From IMG/VR virus record IMGVR_UViG_3300042402_002483, positions 1-42,544 of that record: a DNA stretch of 42,544 nt, one strand, 5' to 3'. Positions 36,304 to 42,544 of this stretch are shown piece after piece. The stretch is from a virus. Position 1 is the first letter of the stretch, and every line of letters starts with the position of its first letter. The position numbers were made by a program, and so were the translations under genes. The notes beneath the pieces are model-generated. The model made no database searches. It was not told the origin of the DNA and saw nothing but the letters and a program-made list of their open reading frames with translations.

Positions 36304-38577
36304 ATGAGTTTCAAAGAACCAAGTAGAGTCTGGAATGTTGTTAGTGCGATGCTAGAGGCTGAACAGCCTCGTTCTCGCAATCGCGCTCGCATTAACGCTA
36401 CCTTTAACGGTAATCCTCCATACAGCGAAGAGGAGGCTCGCGACAACAAGATCCAGACAAACGTCAACTTCCTGGAAGGTACGCGCATCATTCATGCGGC
36501 ACGCCAGCAGTTTACGAACGCGTTCCTGAAGCCTCAGAATTACTTTTCTGTGGGCCTCGATACCGGCCCTCGGGATAAGCGCACTGAGTGGGGCAACATC
36601 ATTACCAAGCAGTTGAACCGCGTGATGAAGCGGTCTCCGAAGTATTCCACGGTCTTGGAATCTCAGTTTGCTGCGACGGTTCTGCACGGTATCGGGCCGG
36701 TGACTTGGCTACGTGATCGTGAATGGTGCCCGTCGGCTCGTGGAACCGAAGACATTCTGGTTCCTACGAACACGCTGACCACAATGGAGAATATGTCGCA
36801 CTTCGCGATCTACACCTCCTTCACAGCTGCGGACCTAATCCGCATGACTCGCGGTGAGAACGTCGATCCCGGCTGGAACCTAAAGCTGGTGAACGAGCTG
36901 CTGGCCGCGATGATCCAGCGCGAGGCATCGAGTCTCCAGGTAAACGATTGGTCCGGCCAATACTTCCCTGAAAAGATTGAGGAAGACTTCAAGGAGAACT
37001 CTGGTTACTGGGGTTCCGATGCGACTCCGGTGCTGCGGTGCTACGATTTCTACTTCCTAGACACGACCAGCGACGATCCTTCTTGGCGCCGCCGCATCAT
37101 CGTTGACCAGTACAACAGCGGCATCGGTAATATGCAGACCGCTGGCCAATGGCTCTTTGATGCCGGCGACCGCTGCTACGGCCGGGATATCTTCGAGCTG
37201 ATGCACATCCAGTTCGCTGACGGCGCTGTGGTTCCGCCGTTCCGCTGGCACTCGGTGCGTTCCCTTGGCTACCTGCTTTATGCGGTGTGCCACCTCCAGA
37301 ATCGCCTGCGCTGTAAGTTCACCGACTCCGTTTTCGAGCAGATGCTCTGGCTCTTCCGTAATGTCGCTGATGGTGACATGGAACGGATGGAGAAGATCGA
37401 CCTGGTGAACATGGGCGTGATTCCCGAGGGTCTCTCCTGGGTTCCGCAGTCTGAGCGTCACGTTGTCGATTACCCGATGCTGTCCGGCGCTATGGCGATG
37501 CACCGCCAGATCATGTCTGAGTCGAGTGCTGCCTACACGCAGGACGTGAATGACGGATCATCGAAGGAGCTGACCGCTACCGAGGTTATGGCTCGCGTGA
37601 ACAACGCCAACGCGCTGATGGGCTCTATGCTTACACGCGCCTACACGCAGCAGAATTTCCAGTACCGCGAGATCGCTCGCCGGTTCTGTACGATCGACCA
37701 TCCCGACTGCAAGCAGTTCCGTCGCAAGTGCGAGGCTGACGGTGTTGATCCCTCCGTCTGGAGCAACCTCGACGCATGGGACATCATGCCCGAGCGCGTC
37801 ATGGGTTCCGGCAACAAGATGCTGGAGATCGCTCAGGCTGACCGCCTGATGGCTATCCGACCGCTGCTAGCTCCGGATTCTCAGGCCGAGGTCGTGCATA
37901 TGTATGTCGAGGCCAACACCGATGATCCCCTCCTGGCGAATCGCTTGGCTCCGATCGACAACAAGCCGGTCTCCCCGGCTGTCGAACGCGCTACCCTGGC
38001 GTGGGGCACGCTTATCGACGGTCAACCTGTCGTTATCGCAAGCGCACTCAATCGCCCCGAGTACATCCAGACGCTGCTTCAGATGCTTGGTGGCGCCATT
38101 GGCCGCATTGAAAAGGAAGGTGGCGGCATGACCACGATGGATCGCGTGCTGGGATTGGCCAACGTAATCCAGCATATCCAGGAGCAGATCCAGTTGATAT
38201 CCCAGGACCCGGGCCAGGAGCAGAACATCAAGCTCTACAACGACGGCATCAGCCAGGCTTCAAACTACATCAAGGGCTACGTACAGCGCCTCCAAGAGCA
38301 GGCTCAAGCTCAAGCCGAAGCTGGCGCAGCTGGCAACGGAATGGACCCCGAGACGGCTGCAAAGATCCAGGCGATGCTCATCACCGCGCAGTCCAAGTCG
38401 CAGATCGCTGCGGCAAACTCCGAACAGAAGCGGACTCAGAAGCAGGTCGCGTTCGATCAAGATCAGCAGCGCAAGAATGCTAGCACGATCGCTGAAGCTC
38501 AGCGTAAAGGCGCTCTGACTCGCGCAGACATTGCCGCCATGGATCTCAAGACTCAGGCCAATATTCTCAACCAATGA
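36304..38577 (+). CDS. Portal protein
   Basis: A 757-residue protein. Start at ATG 36304 (MSFKEPSRVWNVVSAML); an upstream frame to 36247 overlaps the previous gene. It has the size and pattern of podovirus portals of the P22/N4-like kind: TNVNFLEGTRIIHAARQQFTNAF near the front, a stem region, and a long C-terminal helical barrel rich in Gln/Ala (QAQAEAGAAGNG, then AKIQAMLITAQSKSQIAAANSEQKRTQ). Twelve copies form the ring through which DNA enters and leaves. It is followed by a small gene and the scaffold. Confidence 0.82.
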   Translation: MSFKEPSRVWNVVSAMLEAEQPRSRNRARINATFNGNPPYSEEEARDNKIQTNVNFLEGTRIIHAARQQFTNAFLKPQNYFSVGLDTGPRDKRTEWGNIITKQLNRVMKRSPKYSTVLESQFAATVLHGIGPVTWLRDREWCPSARGTEDILVPTNTLTTMENMSHFAIYTSFTAADLIRMTRGENVDPGWNLKLVNELLAAMIQREASSLQVNDWSGQYFPEKIEEDFKENSGYWGSDATPVLRCYDFYFLDTTSDDPSWRRRIIVDQYNSGIGNMQTAGQWLFDAGDRCYGRDIFELMHIQFADGAVVPPFRWHSVRSLGYLLYAVCHLQNRLRCKFTDSVFEQMLWLFRNVADGDMERMEKIDLVNMGVIPEGLSWVPQSERHVVDYPMLSGAMAMHRQIMSESSAAYTQDVNDGSSKELTATEVMARVNNANALMGSMLTRAYTQQNFQYREIARRFCTIDHPDCKQFRRKCEADGVDPSVWSNLDAWDIMPERVMGSGNKMLEIAQADRLMAIRPLLAPDSQAEVVHMYVEANTDDPLLANRLAPIDNKPVSPAVERATLAWGTLIDGQPVVIASALNRPEYIQTLLQMLGGAIGRIEKEGGGMTTMDRVLGLANVIQHIQEQIQLISQDPGQEQNIKLYNDGISQASNYIKGYVQRLQEQAQAQAEAGAAGNGMDPETAAKIQAMLITAQSKSQIAAANSEQKRTQKQVAFDQDQQRKNASTIAEAQRKGALTRADIAAMDLKTQANILNQ

Positions 38578-38831
38578 CCCCAAAACAAGAGTTTCAAAAA
38601 AACCAACAGCGCCTCAACGAGCTTAAGCGCCTCCTGGATAATCAGGACTTACAAGCTGCCATACTCGTTGCGTTCAATAATTTCTGCTGGAACCTGCCAG
38701 CCTCAGAGAATCCTCAACATGGATGGAATGCAAACTGTCGCAGACAGGGCGCAAAGGCATTGATTGATGAACTCAACGGGCTTGCAGAGATGCGGAAAGA
38801 AAAACCGACCACCACTCAAAACCTCGAATGA
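38574..38831 (+). CDS. Hypothetical protein between portal and scaffold, 85 residues
   Basis: A Gln/Asn-rich front (PKQEFQKNQQRLNELKRLLDNQDLQAAILVAFNNF), a conserved-looking WNLPASENPQHGWNANCRRQGAKALIDEL and a polar end. It overlaps the portal stop and the scaffold start by 4 bases each, so it is translated with them. Small genes at this place are common in environmental podoviruses; the function is unknown. Confidence 0.6.
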   Translation: MTPKQEFQKNQQRLNELKRLLDNQDLQAAILVAFNNFCWNLPASENPQHGWNANCRRQGAKALIDELNGLAEMRKEKPTTTQNLE

Positions 38832-40075
38832 GAATCCTATTATCACCTGATGCCCCAACTGATCGCGGGGCGGATTACACTGACGCATTTGCAGGAATCG
38901 ACGCCATCGAAGGCAGCGGGCTGGACAACCCAATGGGATCACCGTCCCAGCAGGCTCCTCAAGAGGTAGCTCCTGCGCCTGCGGTATCCGCTCCAGAGGT
39001 TCAGGCGGCTGCCCCCGCTGACCTTGCTAAGCCCAAGAACGAGGATTTCTTCAACCTCGATAAGTTCACCCCCAAGAAGGATGAACCGGCACCGACCGCT
39101 AAGGCTGAGCCCGCCAAGCCTGAGCCCACGTCTATCAAGCAGTTCCGTGAGCAGTACGACCTGACCAAGAAGGAGCGCGATGATTTTGCGGCCAAGGTCT
39201 CTGAGCTTGAGCGTGCTAGGTCTGAAGGCACTCGGAAGGAAGTCGAAGAGGCCACCAAGTCACTGAAGGCCGAGATGGATTCCATCCGGAAGAACGCCGA
39301 GGAGCTGGACACCGAGGTGCGGTATCTGAACTACACACGTTCCGGTGAGTACAAACAGAAGTACGAGACCCCTTTGCGCGAAGCCTGGCAGACCGCCCTA
39401 GGCGATATTGACGGAATCCGCGTCACTGATGCCGATGGCACTGAGCGCGACGCCAGTCACCATGATATCATGGCGATCCTGAACGTGCCGGTCGCCAAGG
39501 CCGCGATTATCGCCCAGGAGATGTTTGGTGCAGCTGCGCCTGAGATAATGACTCACCGCCGCCGGTTACTCGAACTCACTCAGTCTCGCGACAAGTCCAT
39601 CGCTGAATGGAAGGAGAAGGGAGCGCAGCGTGAGGTTGAGCGATCGAAGCAGGTGGAAGGACGTCAGTCTCGCTCGCGTGAGCTGTTTGAATCGCAGTTC
39701 TCGGATTACGAAAAGAGCCACCCGCAGCTGTTCGGCAGGGAAGATGGTGACGATGATGGCAACAAACTCCTGGACGAAAGCGATCGGCTGATCCGAATCG
39801 CGCTGAAAGGCGAGGGCGTCGATGCTGACATGGGCTACGAGGACAAGGTTGACCTCATTACGAAGGCCCAGGCCCAGGTTGCCCTACGTGCTCGGGCCTA
39901 CGGCCGTGAGCGCCTGCGAGTGATCCGTCTCCAGCAGAAGGTGGCAGAGCTGGAGAAGAAGGTTGGAAAGGTCCGATCCTCGGAACCCGGTCAGGGTGAG
40001 GGGACTTCGACTGCGACGCGTATAGCTCCTAAGAGTGCTGAAGACGCGATCGACGAGTTGCCGTCGGCGTACTGA
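38828..40075 (+). CDS. Scaffold-like protein, 415 residues
   Basis: A highly charged protein with a disordered Pro/Ala-rich front (about 35-110), a long coiled coil (KKERDDFAAKVSELERARSEGTRKEVEE, KAEMDSIRKNAEELDTEV), a middle globular part and a second coiled coil (RVIRLQQKVAELEKKVGKV) before a flexible end IDELPSAY. No enzyme motif. This and its position after the portal fit a capsid scaffold. A major capsid gene would normally follow, but a terminator comes at once. Confidence 0.75.
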   Translation: MRILLSPDAPTDRGADYTDAFAGIDAIEGSGLDNPMGSPSQQAPQEVAPAPAVSAPEVQAAAPADLAKPKNEDFFNLDKFTPKKDEPAPTAKAEPAKPEPTSIKQFREQYDLTKKERDDFAAKVSELERARSEGTRKEVEEATKSLKAEMDSIRKNAEELDTEVRYLNYTRSGEYKQKYETPLREAWQTALGDIDGIRVTDADGTERDASHHDIMAILNVPVAKAAIIAQEMFGAAAPEIMTHRRRLLELTQSRDKSIAEWKEKGAQREVERSKQVEGRQSRSRELFESQFSDYEKSHPQLFGREDGDDDGNKLLDESDRLIRIALKGEGVDADMGYEDKVDLITKAQAQVALRARAYGRERLRVIRLQQKVAELEKKVGKVRSSEPGQGEGTSTATRIAPKSAEDAIDELPSAY

Positions 40076-40083
40076 GCTACCAG

Positions 40084-40117
40084 GCCCGGTGTGGTTCAAA
40101 CCTCATCGGGCTTTTTT
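40084..40117 (+). terminator. Intrinsic terminator after the scaffold gene
   Basis: GCCCG (40084-40088) pairs with CGGGC (40107-40111), with an inner GGT/ACC helix, followed by TTTTTT (40112-40117). It starts 9 bases after the scaffold stop and includes the last codons of the convergent HNH-like gene. Confidence 0.85.
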
Positions 40118-40608
40118 ACGTCTACATTCGGAGGAGTATAGGGCTTTGAACAAATCCTGCGGTTTTTTGGCTGATCTCGCAACGGTATCCAGCGGCAGTT
40201 TTCCTTAAGGTAACCCAAGTCGTTGTCGATTCGATCCAAGCTGTATCCTTCAGGGCGATCCTTCATGTCCTCGTAGAACCCTGTGAACGACATCCATTTT
40301 TCGCAAATTCCAATACCCCGCTCAAGGTAGTACCGCGAATGAGCATGGTTTGGATTCAAGCACCTATCCTTCATTTTGATCCAAGATCGGTAGGCGCCCG
40401 AATAATACTTGCCGTGCTTAGTCGATATCTTGGTTGCGTATTCTGATGCGGTGCATTGATTGCACCTCCACAGCCTGGCCTCTTTTTCCAATCTCCGAAC
40501 GACATCAATGCGAACCAGTTTGTGCGTGCCACAGGTAACGCACGACAGGTCAAGGTGCTTCCATCTTCCAACTCTTACGATTGGGAGGCTTGATTCAAAA
40601 GATTGCAC
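40096..40608 (-). CDS. HNH-like endonuclease
   Basis: A 170-residue protein. The front has a zinc ribbon-like CVTCGT ... CNQC pair (about 23-52). Next are SWIKMKDRCLNPNHAHSRYYLERGIGICEKW and YSLDRIDNDLGYLKENCRWIPLRDQPKNRR, the typical end of HNH/AP2-associated phage endonucleases (D-R-I-D-N-x-x-G-Y---N-C-R-W). Such enzymes are often free-standing homing endonucleases. The start is GTG 40608, overlapping the upstream gene by 34 bases, and there is no clear Shine-Dalgarno sequence. The stop lies within the opposite-strand terminator, so the gene may be a late arrival in this slot. Confidence 0.72.
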   Translation of the reverse strand: MQSFESSLPIVRVGRWKHLDLSCVTCGTHKLVRIDVVRRLEKEARLWRCNQCTASEYATKISTKHGKYYSGAYRSWIKMKDRCLNPNHAHSRYYLERGIGICEKWMSFTGFYEDMKDRPEGYSLDRIDNDLGYLKENCRWIPLRDQPKNRRICSKPYTPPNVDVKKPDEV

Positions 40609-40889
40609 GCCGCGATGATAGCGCCGCTACCAATCATTGCAAGACCCCACGCCGCGCAGCTCCAAAACTTCGCAGAGAGCTTCGTGCCCGGTGTGTCACA
40701 ACCATGCCGGGCACGGAAGCTCTTTCGGTTCTTCGGGATGTGCTTCTTGATGGTCATGTTCGGATCGCCGAAACGCACGAGCTTTACTTGCCCACCCTCC
40801 TTAGCCAAGACAGCAGACTTCTTCGGGGCGCCTGGCGTAGACTTCGGTTTGTTGTACCCGGCAAATTTCTGGCCCCGGTAGGTAATCAT
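40575..40889 (-). CDS. DUF6321-like phage protein with added membrane tail, 104 residues
   Basis: Start at ATG 40889 (MITYRGQKFAGYNKPK), an ATGA overlap with the lipoprotein stop; a longer frame to 40913 is rejected. The phrases KFAGYNKPKSTPGAPKKSAVLAKEGGQVKLVRFG, then KNRKSFRARH and KLSAKFWSCAAWG match, from memory, a widespread small phage family (DUF6321-like) of unknown function. Here the family part is followed by WGLAMIGSGAIIAACNLL, a possible membrane segment. The usual QQG-SP loop is altered. It sits in the lysis cluster. Confidence 0.68.
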   Translation of the reverse strand: MITYRGQKFAGYNKPKSTPGAPKKSAVLAKEGGQVKLVRFGDPNMTIKKHIPKNRKSFRARHGCDTPGTKLSAKFWSCAAWGLAMIGSGAIIAACNLLNQASQS

Positions 40890-41104
40890 TTGGCTTTCGG
40901 CAGTACGTACCACCCAGCTGGAAGGGTAACCCGACTCGGACCGGAGAGCTTGCCGTCCTTATCGAACGCGTAGACGCGAGCGCGGACGGGATCTGCTAGC
41001 ATCACGGGATCACCGCTAGGAACGAGGATCACTTTTGTCTGCTGGCAGCCCAGGCAGATTGGCAACACGAGCAGCCAAATCGTTCTTGAGAGGCTTTGGC
41101 GCAT
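40886..41104 (-). CDS. Small lipoprotein (spanin-like candidate), 72 residues
   Basis: The second ATG (41104) is preferred: GGAAG lies 6 bases before it, too close for the ATG at 41110. A basic start, a hydrophobic core (TIWLLVLPICLGC) and Cys at the end of the signal suggest a lipoprotein, though the -3 residue is Cys, so the lipobox is imperfect. Mature part: QQTKVILVPSGDPVMLADPVRARVYAFDKDGKL and TLPAGWYVLP, seen in phage lipoproteins beside holins. Its first 90 bases lie within the end of the preceding small gene, as in Rz/Rz1 pairs. Outer-membrane spanin subunit is the best guess. Confidence 0.55.
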   Translation of the reverse strand: MRQSLSRTIWLLVLPICLGCQQTKVILVPSGDPVMLADPVRARVYAFDKDGKLSGPSRVTLPAGWYVLPKAK

Positions 41105-41183
41105 TTCCATCTTCCACTTTCGGTGCAGGCGTCTCCCGGAGGAAATCCAGAAGAGCCTTCACGAGTTGGTAGATCCAGTTCAA
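41016..41183 (-). CDS. Small protein overlapping the lipoprotein gene, 55 residues
   Basis: A TTG start at 41183 overlaps the holin stop as TTGA and gives 55 residues: an amphipathic helix (NWIYQLVKALLDFLRE), a PKVEDGNAPKPLKNDLAARVANLPG middle and a polar end. The next gene (lipoprotein) begins inside it, in another frame, and 89 bases are shared. The overlap recalls inner-membrane spanins, but there is no clear transmembrane helix. The TTG start and spacing are inferred from coupling. Confidence 0.45.
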   Translation of the reverse strand: MNWIYQLVKALLDFLRETPAPKVEDGNAPKPLKNDLAARVANLPGLPADKSDPRS

Positions 41184-41374
41184 ACCGGAGGAACGACAGG
41201 AGTCTTCTCGGCATCTTTGGCCATTATAAGACCGATTCCGGCGGTCACCGCTGCGATGGTCGAAGCGATGTCGATGTTGGTGCTGGGATCGGCATCGAAG
41301 GCAGCCCGAAGGGCGCCACCGACAGCGATAAGGATTGCACCGATACCGGCGAGAGTTGTTTTCGTGTTTTTCAT
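41180..41374 (-). CDS. Holin-like membrane protein, 64 residues
   Basis: A short basic start (MKNTKTT), a first hydrophobic segment LAGIGAILIAVGGALRAAF, a short loop DADPSTNID, a second segment IASTIAAVTAGIGLIMAKDA, and a polar tail. Two membrane helices with a short loop fit small phage holins, which form the hole that releases or triggers the lysin. ATGA overlap with the 56-residue gene upstream. A second holin-like gene lies directly upstream. Confidence 0.65.
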   Translation of the reverse strand: MKNTKTTLAGIGAILIAVGGALRAAFDADPSTNIDIASTIAAVTAGIGLIMAKDAEKTPVVPPV

Positions 41375-41541
41375 TTGGATTTGAACAGCCTATAGGCTCC
41401 GTAACAGGCGCACAAGAGACCAACCACAGCGGTCACCAGTCGCACCCAATCGGTTAGGATTGGCAGGAATGATGCAGCGGTGGCACCTGCTGCTGCTGCT
41501 AGGGATAGTCCAGGGCTGGTGCTGCTGTTCGTTGGTTCCAT
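41371..41541 (-). CDS. Second holin-like membrane protein, 56 residues
   Basis: ATG 41541 shares one base with the upstream stop (TAATG). Two hydrophobic stretches are seen, LSLAAAAGATAASFLPIL and WVRLVTAVVGLLCACYGAYRLF, then a basic end KSK. The size, two-helix form and basic tail fit a small holin or its antiholin. It lies end to end with another two-helix protein, so one may inhibit or pair with the other. Confidence 0.55.
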   Translation of the reverse strand: MEPTNSSTSPGLSLAAAAGATAASFLPILTDWVRLVTAVVGLLCACYGAYRLFKSK

Positions 41542-41801
41542 TACTCGTTAGGCTGTGCGGCTTCAACCACCGGATTCGCCGCTTTGTACGCAACAACAAC
41601 CGCCGGAGTCCACAGCGCATTGGCAATCGAGACCACCTCGGTCGGCTGACCAGTAAGGTCGTCACCGGGGTTCAATGTGTACTGAGCGGTAATCTCAGAA
41701 CCGACAATCGCGCCGTCGCTGTCGTAATCGATTCCGGTCGTCACGAACAGTGAGTTGTTCTGGTTGACCTGCACTGCGACAATATCAACTGGAATGATCA
41801 T
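41541..41801 (-). CDS. Small protein, tandem-duplicate copy 2, 86 residues
   Basis: The middle matches the 41798-42043 protein: PG-D-LTGQP-x-x-V-x-IANA-WTPA---AY. This indicates tandem duplication and divergence. The front (IIPVDIVAVQVNQNNSLFVTTGIDYD) is beta-like. Such small proteins are common between tail fibre and holin genes; their function is unknown, perhaps a virion decoration or chaperone. ATGA overlap with copy 1. Confidence 0.6.
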   Translation of the reverse strand: MIIPVDIVAVQVNQNNSLFVTTGIDYDSDGAIVGSEITAQYTLNPGDDLTGQPTEVVSIANALWTPAVVVAYKAANPVVEAAQPNE

Positions 41802-42043
41802 TGGATGGTGGGTTTGAGGTTGGCGTTGTAAGCGGTAATCGCGGCAGGAGTCCAGACGGCGTTGGCAATGGCGACAACCTGCTCGGGCTGACCCGTAAGG
41901 TCTGAGCCGGGAGCGAGACAGTAGCGGCGGAAGGTGGAGGCTTTGACAACCTCGCCATCGACGATCTGGTCCGACAGGCGAACCTGAAGGACGGTTGAAG
42001 GAAGAACCTCGCAGAGCGAGAAAATGGTGCGTTCTGTTAGCAT
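41798..42043 (-). CDS. Small protein, tandem-duplicate copy 1, 81 residues
   Basis: Related to its neighbour: CLAPGSDLTGQPEQVVAIANAVWTPAAITAY against TLNPGDDLTGQPTEVVSIANALWTPAVVVAY. The front (FSLCEVLPSTVLQVRLSDQIVDGEVVKASTF) is again a short beta run. It begins four bases after the tail-fibre stop, so it is likely read from the same transcript. No function is known. Confidence 0.6.
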   Translation of the reverse strand: MLTERTIFSLCEVLPSTVLQVRLSDQIVDGEVVKASTFRRYCLAPGSDLTGQPEQVVAIANAVWTPAAITAYNANLKPTIQ

Positions 42044-42047
42044 AGGG

Positions 42048-42544
42048 TTAGGCGACGGTGTAAGAAACGGAGGTTGAAATATATCGACCGGTACCTGCGT
42101 TGTGAGTTACATTAGAAGAAACCGCGTTTGAAACACTTGCAAAAAATTCTATAACAGACGCAGACGTATCCACTCTGATAAAAGGACTTCCCGTGAATGT
42201 TCCTGCTTGATATATACTTACAGGACCTATTGATGGAACCGAAGCGTTGTTTGCAAATGGTAAACCAGATATTCCAATATTTCCCGATGCTCCAACTGTG
42301 CTTACACTTTCATAGTGGATTGAAACAGTAACAACTCGACCAACCTTAGTGTAACGTCCAGTCGCAGTGACAGCAGTGGTTGGGTTGGTTGTGCTTCCAG
42401 TCAACGTCCCAACCCAAGTCCCCTCCTCGTAATCGTTCAGTAGCTCGGAGGTTTTTCCGGCAGGATCAGGATTATTTGCGGAGAAGTCGATGCCTTTGCC
42501 GGACGTAGCCATCACTACGTTGCCGAGAGCTATATTTACGTCGC
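42048..42544 (-). CDS. Tail fibre-like protein, C-terminal part (cut by window edge)
   Basis: The frame is open to the right edge, so the N-terminus is missing. The visible part reads DVNIALGNVVMATSGKGIDFSANN, then TSELLNDYEEGTW, a phrase frequent in the C-terminal knob of phage fibres and their metagenomic relatives, followed by a beta-rich, Ser/Thr/Gly-rich end (VGRVVTVSIHYESV, IGISGLPFANN). It likely carries receptor-binding or knob function. It heads the minus-strand cluster containing the holins. Low GC content suggests exchange. Confidence 0.7.
   Translation of the reverse strand, partial: DVNIALGNVVMATSGKGIDFSANNPDPAGKTSELLNDYEEGTWVGTLTGSTTNPTTAVTATGRYTKVGRVVTVSIHYESVSTVGASGNIGISGLPFANNASVPSIGPVSIYQAGTFTGSPFIRVDTSASVIEFFASVSNAVSSNVTHNAGTGRYISTSVSYTVA

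Larger units (their letters stand above)
387..41000. repeat. Dispersed palindrome GCTAGC, about 38 copies
   Basis: Hand-counted starts: 387, 4730, 4752, 5025, 6239, 6654, 8093, 8843, 9197, 11371, 11565, 13856, 14507, 15454, 16309, 17233, 18831, 19486, 19755, 21664, 22866, 23350, 24613, 25189, 25396, 25605, 26273, 26858, 27621, 27954, 31127, 32148, 32800, 33322, 34617, 37866, 38479, 40995. Most are preceded by T. They occur in all blocks, coding and non-coding, and are sparse at 28-31 kb and after 34.6 kb. About 40 other CTAG sites were seen, so nearly half of all CTAG is within GCTAGC. Confidence 0.85.

Noticed and set aside
41390-41665. Minus-strand 91-residue Arg/Ser/Leu frame
   Set aside because: It overlaps the duplicated gene and the 56-residue holin-like gene, both of which have coherent features and coupled starts.
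1-42544. CRISPR array or integrated-element ends (att sites)
   Set aside because: No regularly spaced repeat-spacer units and no integrase gene are seen; the tandem 12-bp repeats are coding and have no spacers.

Overview
The window is a piece of a tailed double-stranded DNA phage genome. Both ends are cut through genes: a helicase at the left and a tail-fibre-like gene at the right. It carries a large terminase, a portal, a scaffold-like protein, short-tail proteins, a beta-helix tailspike and a 2,710-residue internal-virion-like protein, and no tape measure, tail sheath or tail tube genes are seen. That points to podovirus morphology (inference). The host is not identifiable. Holin-like genes, a lytic transglycosylase-like enzyme and a putative outer-membrane lipoprotein suggest a Gram-negative bacterium. 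I see no integrase, tRNA or CRISPR array.

Layout. (1) 3-4246, plus: helicase C-terminal part, VRR-NUC nuclease, fused primase-helicase and small genes. (2) 4247-5226: about 500 bases of repeat-bearing non-coding DNA, one small minus-strand gene, and a palindromic divergent control region. (3) 5227-10453, plus: a MoxR/CobS-like AAA+ ATPase with a DUF7192-like partner, a DUF3846-like protein, small accessory genes separated by GC-rich hairpins, a transglycosylase-like lysin and an HU/IHF-like protein, closed by a terminator at about 10490. (4) 33422 down to 10523, minus: tail and host-recognition genes (nozzle-like protein, tailspike, fibre, adaptor-like protein), internal virion proteins including the 2,710-residue polyvalent protein, then a RecT/RecE-like recombination pair and about ten tiny overlapping genes. 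(5) 33421-40075, plus: terminase, SSB, two small proteins, portal, a small protein and scaffold, closed by a terminator. No major capsid gene is seen. (6) 42544 down to 40096, minus: tail fibre end, a tandem-duplicated pair of small genes, two holin-like proteins, a nested overlapping pair with a lipoprotein, a DUF6321-like protein and an HNH-like endonuclease.

How the genes work together. Helicase, primase, VRR-NUC, RecE/RecT and SSB would replicate and recombine the genome. Terminase, portal and scaffold build and fill the head. The minus-strand structural block supplies the short tail and ejected proteins. Lysis functions are split between 9.2 kb (lysin) and 41 kb (holins and lipoprotein).

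Most striking signal: the palindrome GCTAGC occurs about 38 times by hand count, on coding and non-coding DNA alike, and makes up about half of all CTAG tetranucleotides. It behaves like a highly iterated palindrome. Other unusual structure includes a 19-bp repeated gene junction that encodes a KEVK(P/L) tail, a ribosome binding site and a GTG start at once; two intergenic hairpins sharing a GTGACAG loop; a candidate structured RNA at 9009-9182; and terminase and tail genes whose proposed start codons share the bases CATG.
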